Source: Candidatus Hydrogenedentota bacterium
GTDB lineage: Bacteria; Hydrogenedentota; Hydrogenedentia; Hydrogenedentales; CAITNO01
DNA: 10,890 nucleotides
Direction: 5' to 3'
Assembly (NCBI GenBank): GCA_903822375.1
Contig: CAIJOU010000566.1
Location: 1-10,890 of the forward strand
How positions within the stretch are numbered: the first letter of the stretch is position 1; each line of letters opens with the position of its first letter. Below, in pieces: positions 1 to 5,716 of the stretch. The notes below the pieces were generated by a model, which was not told the DNA's origin, ran no database searches, and saw only the letters and a program-made list of their open reading frames with translations. A program made the position numbers and the translations under genes.

Positions 1-59
1 ATGCGTGTCTAAAGTTGGGCCACAAGGAGATACGTTTTGTGTGCGATTATGGATAGCGG

Positions 60-109
60 CATGTCTTAAGTCCCCCTTTGAAGGGGGTGCCGCAAGCGGC
101 GGGGGATGT
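60..109 (+). repeat. REP-like palindromic unit, left copy
   Basis: The unit contains two nested palindromes. The first is CCCCCTTTGAAGGGGG, with 7-bp arms around TG. The second is CCGC-AA-GCGG, followed by GGGGGATGT. The whole unit recurs in inverted orientation at 140-190 with a few substitutions. It is non-coding and lies beyond the 3' end of fumC. REP/BIME-type elements of this build are common between genes in many environmental bacteria. Whether it is dispersed in this genome cannot be seen from one window. Confidence 0.75.
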
Positions 110-139
110 GCGTCCCGGTCAGGTTGTCTCAAAGGCTAA

Positions 140-190
140 ACATCCCCCGGCCCTTCGGGCCACCCCCTTCAAAGGGGAATTAAAGACATG
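140..190 (-). repeat. REP-like palindromic unit, right copy (inverted)
   Basis: This is the reverse complement of the 60-109 unit with minor changes. Its inner stem is GGCCC-TTC-GGGCC where the left copy has CCGC-AA-GCGG, so the hairpin is kept while the bases differ. The two units face each other across a 30-bp spacer (110-139), giving a BIME-like pair. It could form a long cruciform, or a large hairpin in RNA running off the end of fumC, and might act as a transcription or mRNA-decay boundary. Confidence 0.75.
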
Positions 191-255
191 CCCGACATTC
201 GGTTTGCGCGCTTTTCAAGGCTCTTGCCCGGCAACAATGTCGCTCGAATTTGCCG

Positions 256-1647
256 CTATGCCGACGGTCCAATCATCTTCGAGGGATCGACCTCCACGTC
301 GAATTCCTCCGCCGTGAGCAGGCCCGATTTCACGGCCTCCTCCTTGAGCGTCGTGCCGTTGGCGTGGGCCGTCTTGGCGATCTTGGCGGCGTTGTCGTAG
401 CCGATGCGCCGGTTCAGCGCCGTCACGAGCATGAGGGAGTTGTTCAGGTGCTCCCGAATCCGCTTTTCATCGGGAACAATGCCGTCCACGCAGTTCTCGC
501 GGAATGAGTCGGCCGCATCCGCCAGCAAACGGATGGATTGCAGCACGTTATAGATAATCACCGGCTTGAACACGTTCAATTCAAAATTGCCGGAGGCCCC
601 GGCGAAGTTCACGGTGACGTCGTTGCCCATTACCTGCACCGCGACCATGGTCATCGCCTCGCTCTGGGTGGGGTTCACCTTGCCCGGCATGATCGACGAA
701 CCCGGCTCATTCTCCGGCAGTTGCAGTTCGCCCAAGCCGCAGCGCGGTCCGCTGCCCAGCCAGCGCACGTCGTTGGCGATCTTCATCAGCGACGCGGCCA
801 GCGTCTTGAGCGCACCGTGCGTCATCACCATCGCGTCGTGCGCGGCCAGTGACTCAAATTTGTTCGGCGCGGACGTGAAGTTCAGTCCCGTCAGCGACGA
901 AATCACCTCGGCCATGGCCTCGGCGTAGCCCACCTTGGTGTTGAGTCCCGTACCCACCGCCGTGCCGCCGATGGCCAGTTCGGCGAGCAGCGGCAGGGTC
1001 TGGCTGACCCGGGCAATGCCGTTCGCCACCTGCCGGGCGTAGCCCGAAAACTCCTGCCCCAGCGTCAGCGGCGTGGCGTCCATCAGATGGGTCCGCCCGA
1101 TCTTGATGATACCCTTGTACGCCTCCGCCTTCTCGAGCAGCACGGTGTGCAGCAGCCGCAGCGCCGGAAGCAACCGGTGCTGGACCTGTTCGACCGCGGC
1201 GATACTCATCGCCGTGGGGAAGGTGTCATTGGACGACTGCGACATGTTCACGTGGTCGTTCGGGTGGACGGGCTTCTTGCTGCCCATTTCGCCGCCGAGC
1301 ATCTCAATCGCGCGGTTCGAGATGACCTCGTTCGCGTTCATGTTCGTCTGCGTGCCGCTGCCCGTCTGCCAGATGACCAGCGGAAAATGGTCGTCCAGTT
1401 TGCCCGAGATGACCTCGTCGGCCGCATCGCGCATGGCCGCCGACAGTTTCGGGTCCAGCAGGCCCATGCGCTCATTCACGATGGCGGCCGCTTTTTTGAG
1501 CGTTCCCAGCGCGCGGATCAGTTCGCGCGGCATGCGCTCGCCGCCAATCTTAAAATTTTCCAGCGAGCGCGCCGTCTGGCAGCCGTAGTACCGGTCCGCC
1601 GGCACTTTCATCTCGCCTATGGTGTCCTTTTCGATGCGATAGTCCAT
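256..1647 (-). CDS. fumC: Class II fumarate hydratase (fumarase C)
   Basis: This cytoplasmic TCA-cycle enzyme reversibly hydrates fumarate to L-malate and is an iron-independent homotetramer. The 463-residue protein has the usual full length of the class. Superfamily motifs appear in order: GSGTQTNMNANEV (residues 96-108), SQSSNDTFPTA (136-146), GRTHLMDATPLTLGQ (184-198, with H187 in the place of the catalytic histidine) and the signature GSSIMPGKVNP (316-326, carrying the catalytic serine loop). The ATG start has a GGAG ribosome binding site 8 bases upstream. The gene is monocistronic in this window. A sigma70-like promoter lies at 1684-1713. Aspartase and argininosuccinate lyase share the fold, but the fumarase-type motifs make class II fumarase the clear choice. 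Confidence 0.97.
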   Translation of the reverse strand: MDYRIEKDTIGEMKVPADRYYGCQTARSLENFKIGGERMPRELIRALGTLKKAAAIVNERMGLLDPKLSAAMRDAADEVISGKLDDHFPLVIWQTGSGTQTNMNANEVISNRAIEMLGGEMGSKKPVHPNDHVNMSQSSNDTFPTAMSIAAVEQVQHRLLPALRLLHTVLLEKAEAYKGIIKIGRTHLMDATPLTLGQEFSGYARQVANGIARVSQTLPLLAELAIGGTAVGTGLNTKVGYAEAMAEVISSLTGLNFTSAPNKFESLAAHDAMVMTHGALKTLAASLMKIANDVRWLGSGPRCGLGELQLPENEPGSSIMPGKVNPTQSEAMTMVAVQVMGNDVTVNFAGASGNFELNVFKPVIIYNVLQSIRLLADAADSFRENCVDGIVPDEKRIREHLNNSLMLVTALNRRIGYDNAAKIAKTAHANGTTLKEEAVKSGLLTAEEFDVEVDPSKMIGPSA

Positions 1648-1683
1648 GTCAAATCTCCGTCAGGCCTCCGCGCCCTGGCGGCA

Positions 1684-1713
1684 ATTATCCCCCGCGGTGA
1701 CCGGGCCGGTCAA
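1684..1713 (-). promoter_or_regulatory. Predicted sigma70-type promoter of fumC
   Basis: On the minus strand TTGACC (1708-1713) is separated by 18 bases from GATAAT (1684-1689). Both boxes are close to consensus, and they lie about 40-65 bases before the fumC start. An inverted repeat overlaps the -35 box and spacer. Confidence 0.6.
1698..1712. promoter_or_regulatory. Perfect inverted repeat, possible operator in the fumC promoter
   Basis: TGACCGG-G-CCGGTCA is a perfect 7+1+7 palindrome. It covers most of the fumC -35 box and part of the spacer, which is where a dimeric repressor would block polymerase. No regulator is identified, and the site could also affect the divergent carbamoyltransferase promoter about 90 bases away. 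The function is inference. Confidence 0.4.
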
Positions 1714-1791
1714 CGGGATTTTTCACTGATGCGCCACGCACATTCATTCATCGGGCTGCCGGGGAGATGGGGCGTCGCAAACTGCGGCGGT

Positions 1792-1820
1792 TTGACTCAT
1801 TGGGGACACACCACTACAAT
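1792..1820 (+). promoter_or_regulatory. Predicted sigma70-type promoter of the carbamoyltransferase gene
   Basis: TTGACT (1792-1797) is followed after exactly 17 bases by TACAAT (1815-1820), 5/6 matches in each box. Transcription would begin near 1827, giving a short leader of about 27 bases before the ATG at 1854. Confidence 0.65.
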
Positions 1821-1853
1821 CCGTAAGTTAATTGCGGTGAACGGGGTTGCAAC

Positions 1854-3668
1854 ATGAATCTATTGGGCATTTCCGCCTTCTATCACGACAGTGCCGCCGT
1901 GCTGATCAAGGACGGTGATATCACCGCCGCCGCCCAGCAGGAGCGCTTTTCGCGCAAGAAGCATGATCCGCGATTCCCGGGGGAGGCCATTGAGTTCTGC
2001 CTGCGCCAGGGCGGCATCGGCATCGAGGACGTCGACCATGTCGTCTTTTATGACAAGCCGTTTGTAAAATTCGAGCGGTTGCTAATGACCTATCTGGCGA
2101 ACGCGCCCGTCGGTCTGCGCTCCTTCTATGAGCAGATGCCCTCCTGGCTCAAGGAAAAGCTGTTCATGCGGGGCACCATCCGCAAGGAACTCGGATTCAA
2201 GGGTCCGATCCTCTTCTCCACCCACCACCTGTCCCATGCCGCGTCCGCCTTCTTCCCCTGTCCCTGGGAGGAGGCCGCATTCATCACCGTGGACGGCGTC
2301 GGAGAATGGGCCACCACGGCCTATGGTGTCGGCCAGGGCAACCGTGTCAAGATTCTGAAGCAGATCAATTTCCCGCACTCGCTGGGACTGCTCTATTCCG
2401 CCTTCACCTATTTCACCGGGTTCCGGGTCAACAGCGGCGAGTACAAGCTCATGGGGCTTGCCCCCTACGGCCAACCGCGCTATGTGGACGTCATCAAGCG
2501 CGAATTGATCGATATCCGCGAAGACGGCTCGTTCCGCCTCAACATGAAATACTTCGACTACTGCTCAGGGCTCCGGATGACCAACGCGCGCTTTGGCGCG
2601 CTGTTCGGCGGCCCCGAGCGCAGGCCAGAGTCCAAAATAACCGAACGGGAAATGGACCTGGCGCGCTCCGTCCAGGTTGTCACCGAAGAGGTGATGCTCA
2701 ACATCGCCCGGCACGTGCACCAGGAAACGGGCATGAAGAAGCTCTGTCTGGCCGGCGGCGTGGCGCTCAACTGTGTCGCCAACGGCCGCCTCTTGCGCGA
2801 GAGTCCCTTCGAGGACCTGTGGATTCAGCCCTGCGCCGGTGACGGAGGCAACGCCGCCGGTGCCGCCCTGTTCGCATGGCACCAGATCCTGGGGAACCCC
2901 CGCGTTCCCGATTCGCGCCGGCAAAAGGCCAGTTATCTCGGGCCCGACTACCCGGATGACGAGATTCAGGCCTTTCTGGATGCGCGCCGCGTTCCCTATA
3001 CCCGACACAAGCCCGAAGACGTGCCCGGTGTCGTGGCGGACCTGATCGCCTCGCAAAAAGTCGTGGGCTGGTTTCAGGGCCGCATGGAGTTTGGCCCGCG
3101 CGCGCTGGGTGCGCGCAGCATTCTGGGCGACCCGCGTTCCCGCGAAATGCAGTCTGTACTCAACCTTAAGATTAAATTCCGCGAGTCCTTCCGTCCCTTC
3201 GCCCCGTCGGTGCTGGCCGACAAGGCCGGCGAATGGTTCGACTTGCGCGGCCATGAAAGCCCCTACATGCTCCTTGTGGCCGATGTGCTCCCGCAACATC
3301 TGCGCGCGCTCAGCGATGAAGAAAAGGCAACGCGCGGTTTCGAAAAACTCAAAGTGGTCCGGTCCAGCGTTCCGGCAATCACCCATGTGGACAACTCTGC
3401 CCGCATCCAGACCGTCGAGCGGAACGATAATCCCGCCTATTACGACATGATTAATGCGTTCTATGCCAAGACCGGATGTCCCATCGTGATTAACACGTCC
3501 TTCAACGTGCGCGGTGAGCCCATCGTCTGCACGCCCGAGGAGGCCTACACCTGTTTCATGCGGACCCACATGGACTACCTGAGTCTGGGCTCTTTTGTGC
3601 TCGACAAGACCCGGCAGGAGCCCTGGAAGGACGAGTTCGACTGGAAAACGGAATTTGAACTGGACTGA
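1854..3668 (+). CDS. NodU/CmcH-family carbamoyltransferase
   Basis: Enzymes of this family (NodU, CmcH, TobZ) use carbamoyl phosphate and ATP, via carbamoyl-adenylate, to carbamoylate a hydroxyl group on a sugar or secondary metabolite. The 604-residue protein has the two-domain plan. The N-terminal Kae1/YrdC-like half starts GISAFYHDSAAVLI (5-18) and carries HHLSH (124-128) with TVDGVGEW (145-152). It also has GGVALNCVANG (301-311) and PCAGDGGNAAGAA (326-338). By comparison with TobZ, the histidines, D147 and D330 are the likely metal and nucleotide ligands. The C-terminal part carries QGRMEFGPRALGARSIL (408-424), which is diagnostic. It has its own promoter and lies 20 bases before the SxtJ-like gene, so the two are probably co-transcribed. 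No glycosyltransferase or biosynthetic cluster is present, so the acceptor is unknown. Confidence 0.93.
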   Translation: MNLLGISAFYHDSAAVLIKDGDITAAAQQERFSRKKHDPRFPGEAIEFCLRQGGIGIEDVDHVVFYDKPFVKFERLLMTYLANAPVGLRSFYEQMPSWLKEKLFMRGTIRKELGFKGPILFSTHHLSHAASAFFPCPWEEAAFITVDGVGEWATTAYGVGQGNRVKILKQINFPHSLGLLYSAFTYFTGFRVNSGEYKLMGLAPYGQPRYVDVIKRELIDIREDGSFRLNMKYFDYCSGLRMTNARFGALFGGPERRPESKITEREMDLARSVQVVTEEVMLNIARHVHQETGMKKLCLAGGVALNCVANGRLLRESPFEDLWIQPCAGDGGNAAGAALFAWHQILGNPRVPDSRRQKASYLGPDYPDDEIQAFLDARRVPYTRHKPEDVPGVVADLIASQKVVGWFQGRMEFGPRALGARSILGDPRSREMQSVLNLKIKFRESFRPFAPSVLADKAGEWFDLRGHESPYMLLVADVLPQHLRALSDEEKATRGFEKLKVVRSSVPAITHVDNSARIQTVERNDNPAYYDMINAFYAKTGCPIVINTSFNVRGEPIVCTPEEAYTCFMRTHMDYLSLGSFVLDKTRQEPWKDEFDWKTEFELD

Positions 3669-3688
3669 GGTCCGGAGATGGCACGACC

Positions 3689-4102
3689 ATGGTAAAGCCT
3701 GACACCAGTAGCCGCGTTGAACAGCGCAAATTCGGCCTCGTGATGGCGGCCGCTTTCTGCGTGCTGGGCCTGTTGCGCTGGGCGATTCATCATTTCAGCG
3801 CGTTTCCAGTCTGGTTCTTCGTGGTCGGAGCGCTGTTTGCAGTGCTTGGACTGGCCGCTCCGCGGGTGTTACAGCCGGTCTTCATCGTTTGGATGAAACT
3901 TGCCGAGGTGTTGAACTGGGTGATGAGCCGCGTCTTCCTGACCGTGGCATGGTGTCTGATCATCACCCCCACCAGTCTGATTATGCGCCTGCGCCGTGGA
4001 GATGACCCGCTCAAGCGGACCTGGCTGCCCGCCGAATCCACCTATTGGGAGGAGGCGGAGGAGTTGGGAGAGGGCGTGGAGGGCTTCAAGAACCAGTTCT
4101 GA
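3689..4102 (+). CDS. SxtJ-like small membrane protein
   Basis: This is a 137-residue protein with three predicted membrane helices (about residues 15-33, 40-58 and 78-98). A charged cytosolic tail contains DDPLKRTWLPAESTYW (105-120) and ends KNQF. Such proteins recur directly after NodU/CmcH carbamoyltransferases; the family is named after SxtJ of the saxitoxin cluster, but the pairing is widespread and does not imply toxin synthesis. The biochemical role is unknown; it may anchor the carbamoyltransferase to the membrane (inference). The ATG start has GGAG (3674-3677) about 11 bases upstream. A nearer ATG at 3678 stops after four further codons. The roughly 50-residue DUF5989 protein that often completes this locus has no room here, since surE ends 23 bases downstream. 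Confidence 0.8.
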   Translation: MVKPDTSSRVEQRKFGLVMAAAFCVLGLLRWAIHHFSAFPVWFFVVGALFAVLGLAAPRVLQPVFIVWMKLAEVLNWVMSRVFLTVAWCLIITPTSLIMRLRRGDDPLKRTWLPAESTYWEEAEELGEGVEGFKNQF

Positions 4103-4127
4103 CGCGCCGGGAAGGTCTCTCTGGTTC
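4090..4127. repeat. Inverted repeat between convergent genes
   Basis: GAACCAG (4090-4096) pairs with CTGGTTC (4121-4127) around a 24-base loop. The repeat spans the stop codons of the SxtJ-like gene and surE. It might help terminate both converging transcripts, but there is no U-tract and the loop is long, so this is weak. Confidence 0.3.
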
Positions 4128-4881
4128 AGGAGGATTCCAAGGCGGTGCGCAAGCCTTCCAGACATCCGTGCGCGGTAATGTCGCGGCACAGGGGGGTAAC
4201 ACTCACCCGGTTCGCCTCAATTGCCGCGAAATCCGTTCCCGTCTCGGCGTAATGGTCGGGCAACGCCCCGCCGATCCAGAAGTAGCGGCCTCCGCGAGGG
4301 TCCTGCCGCTCGACAATCTCATCCTGGTAATTCCGGCGCCCCATGCGCGTCACCGACAGGCCCGCCAGTTCCTCGTCGGGACAGTCCGGCACGTTCACGT
4401 TGAGCATGACCTCCGGGGGGAGGCCGTTCTGCAATATGTGCGCGGCTACCCGCGCGGCCACCCGGCCTGCCGGTTCCCAAAGCCGGGGCTGGTAGCTTAC
4501 GTTGGATATGGCAAAGGATGGCAACCCCAGCAGCATTCCCTCATAGGCCCCGGCCACGGTGCCGGAATAGGTGACGTCATCGCCCAGATTGGCCCCGCAG
4601 TTGATGCCTGACGCCACCAAGAAGGGACGCCTCGGCAACAGCCCCCGCACCGCCAGCATGACGCAGTCCGTGGGCGTGCCGTCAACCATAAACCAGCGCG
4701 GCGCAAAAGGTTCCACCCGAAGCGGCCGATGCAGTGACACGCCGTGCCCCACGGCGCTGTTCTGGCGGTCCGGCGCAAATACCCACACCTCTCCCAGTGA
4801 ATCCAGTGCCTGCGCCAGCGCGGCGAGGCCCGGCGCGCGAATGCCGTCGTCGTTGGTCAGAAGTATCAGCGGCTTTTCCAT
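4126..4881 (-). CDS. surE: 5'/3'-nucleotidase SurE
   Basis: SurE is a metal-dependent phosphatase that removes phosphate from nucleoside 5'- and 3'-monophosphates and can trim short polyphosphate. It is linked to stationary-phase survival. The 251-residue protein matches the family length. It opens with ILLTNDDG (6-13), where N10-D11-D12 is the metal-binding triad. It continues with APDRQNSAVGHG (36-47, with the conserved Ser at 42), VDGTPTDCV (66-74) and SGINCGANLGDDVTYSGTVAGA (91-112, with the metal-binding Asn at 94). No good ribosome binding site precedes the ATG; the nearest purine run, AGGGA, is about 15 bases away, so translation may be modest. The gene stands alone, not next to pcm or rpoS as in enterics. 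Confidence 0.95.
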   Translation of the reverse strand: MEKPLILLTNDDGIRAPGLAALAQALDSLGEVWVFAPDRQNSAVGHGVSLHRPLRVEPFAPRWFMVDGTPTDCVMLAVRGLLPRRPFLVASGINCGANLGDDVTYSGTVAGAYEGMLLGLPSFAISNVSYQPRLWEPAGRVAARVAAHILQNGLPPEVMLNVNVPDCPDEELAGLSVTRMGRRNYQDEIVERQDPRGGRYFWIGGALPDHYAETGTDFAAIEANRVSVTPLCRDITAHGCLEGLRTALESS

Positions 4882-5066
4882 AAATATATCGCGTGAATCC
4901 CTAGGGTTCTTTATTCAAAGTCGGACAGGGCGTCCCCACGCGTCCAGTCGTGGCCAGTCTAGCGGACCAACGGGCACCGGCGCAAGCCCCCTGTGTCAGT
5001 CTTTTCGCGTCAGGCGGGTCTCTATCCTATCCAAGAAAGAATGGGGCAGGGCAAAAGAATATACGG

Positions 5067-5072
5067 TATAAT
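5067..5072 (+). promoter_or_regulatory. Consensus -10 box upstream of the receiver gene
   Basis: A perfect TATAAT lies about 65 bases before the GTG start. No good -35 box sits at the usual 16-18 base distance, so an activator or a different sigma factor may be needed. Transcription would start near 5079. Confidence 0.4.
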
Positions 5073-5090
5073 GGACCAGTGAATCAGCGT

Positions 5091-5111
5091 AACGCCGGAG
5101 GTTGCGGCGTT
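5091..5111 (+). other. Leader hairpin before the receiver gene
   Basis: AACGCC (5091-5096) pairs perfectly with GGCGTT (5106-5111) around a nine-base loop that itself contains GGAGG. The hairpin lies inside the predicted 5' leader, about 25 bases before the GTG start. It is short and may be chance. Confidence 0.3.
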
Positions 5112-5137
5112 CTGATTTCAAAGAGGGGTAAGTAGAG

Positions 5138-5491
5138 GTGATTCTTATTGTTGATGATGAGCCCGGAGTGCGAAATGCCATGGACAAGTGGCTTCGTGCG
5201 CACGGATTTGAAACGGACACCGCCGAAAATGGCGCCGAGGCGGTGGAGAAATGCCGCCACAACCGCTATGAACTCGTGACCATGGACCTCGAAATGCCCC
5301 AAATGAGCGGTGTTGAGGCCATCCAGTTGATAAAACGCGACAATCCCGACATCTCCATCGTAGTTCTTACGGGCTTCACGAGCGATGTGGAGACATTTCA
5401 CAGCGTCACTGTGCAGGCCGTTCTGGTCAAACCCGTCCGCATGCAGGAATTGGAGGAGACCATTCGCGGCATCCTCGAACGGGCATGCTGA
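5138..5491 (+). CDS. Single-domain response regulator (CheY-like receiver)
   Basis: The 117-residue protein is a receiver domain and nothing else. The acidic pocket is D6-D7, the phosphoacceptor is D50 (in VTMDLEMPQMSG, 48-58), and the switch residues are T78 (VVLTGF) and K98 (VKPV). All positions needed for phosphorylation are present. The start is GTG: the protein begins directly with the first beta strand (ILIVDDE) and AGAGGGG lies about 10 bases upstream. There is no output domain, so it probably acts by protein-protein contact or as a phosphorelay shuttle. No histidine kinase is in the window, so its partner is unknown. Confidence 0.92.
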   Translation: MILIVDDEPGVRNAMDKWLRAHGFETDTAENGAEAVEKCRHNRYELVTMDLEMPQMSGVEAIQLIKRDNPDISIVVLTGFTSDVETFHSVTVQAVLVKPVRMQELEETIRGILERAC

Positions 5492-5553
5492 CCTGACCTT
5501 TCGACTTCTCGTCCGGTCATCTCCTCCACTACCTTCACGTTTGGGCCAATTCG

Positions 5554-5577
5554 CCCCGCCTTTGTGGAAAAACGGGG
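5554..5577 (+). terminator. Weak hairpin after the receiver gene
   Basis: CCCCG (5554-5558) pairs with CGGGG (5573-5577), with a possible inner TTT/AAA pairing, followed by only a short T run (GTTTG). It is placed where a terminator for the receiver gene would be expected but is not a strong one. Confidence 0.3.
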
Positions 5578-5594
5578 GTTTGCGAAAGAAAATG

Positions 5595-5624
5595 CTGGAC
5601 ATTTGCGGGGGGAAGTGCTAAAAT
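5595..5624 (+). promoter_or_regulatory. Predicted extended -10 promoter of the phosphatase gene
   Basis: TGC-TAAAAT (5616-5624) is an extended -10 element. CTGGAC (5595-5600) is a poor -35 box 18 bases upstream of the hexamer. Transcription would start near 5631, giving a leader of about 86 bases. Confidence 0.4.
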
Positions 5625-5694
5625 CGGCTCAAGATGGGTGAAACCCACAACTGCCGTGCTAGTCCAATTACGGCAAGAACTTACGCCGATCGGC
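5623..5694 (+). ncRNA. Possible structured leader RNA (three-way junction)
   Basis: Three stems can form together. A closing stem pairs ATCGGC (5623-5628) with GCCGAT (5685-5690). One hairpin is TGGGT-GAA-ACCCA (5635-5647). A second is TGCCGT (5652-5657) with ACGGCA (5670-5675). The sequence ATCGGCTCAA occurs at both ends (5623-5632 and 5689-5698). The layout resembles a small riboswitch or cis-regulatory RNA, but I do not recognise a known class. If transcription starts near 5631, the closing stem would lose its left strand. Confidence 0.3.
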
Positions 5695-5716
5695 TCAACC
5701 GAAGAGGGGCCAGAGG

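Larger units (their letters stand above)
4882..5137. other. Intergenic region between surE and the receiver gene
   Basis: These 256 bases separate divergently transcribed genes. I find a consensus -10 box (5067-5072) and a leader hairpin (5091-5111) for the receiver gene. No convincing surE promoter is visible. A CCCTAGGG palindrome lies about 18-25 bases before the surE start. Short frames that cross this area lack ribosome binding sites and family motifs. Confidence 0.5.
5492..5716. other. Intergenic region with terminator-like hairpin, promoter and leader
   Basis: These 225 bases separate the receiver gene from the phosphatase gene. They hold a weak hairpin at 5554-5577, an extended -10 promoter at 5595-5624 and a structured leader at 5623-5694. 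I see no additional coding sequence with a ribosome binding site. Confidence 0.5.

Noticed and set aside
24..56. AAGGAG followed by GTG at 39
   Set aside because: It is a good ribosome-binding-site match, but the frame stops after five codons.
78..507. Several short plus-strand frames near the window start
   Set aside because: They run through the REP-like repeats or the antisense strand of fumC, and I saw no family motif in their translations.
1087..1857. A 256-codon plus-strand frame over the 5' half of fumC and the intergenic region
   Set aside because: It is Arg/His-rich shadow sequence opposite fumC and runs through both divergent promoters.
2565..3569. A 334-codon frame antisense to the carbamoyltransferase gene
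   Set aside because: It lies wholly opposite a motif-confirmed gene and has no recognisable domain.
1854..4102. Saxitoxin-like biosynthesis suggested by the SxtJ name
   Set aside because: The pair is widespread in non-toxic bacteria and no other sxt-type gene is present.
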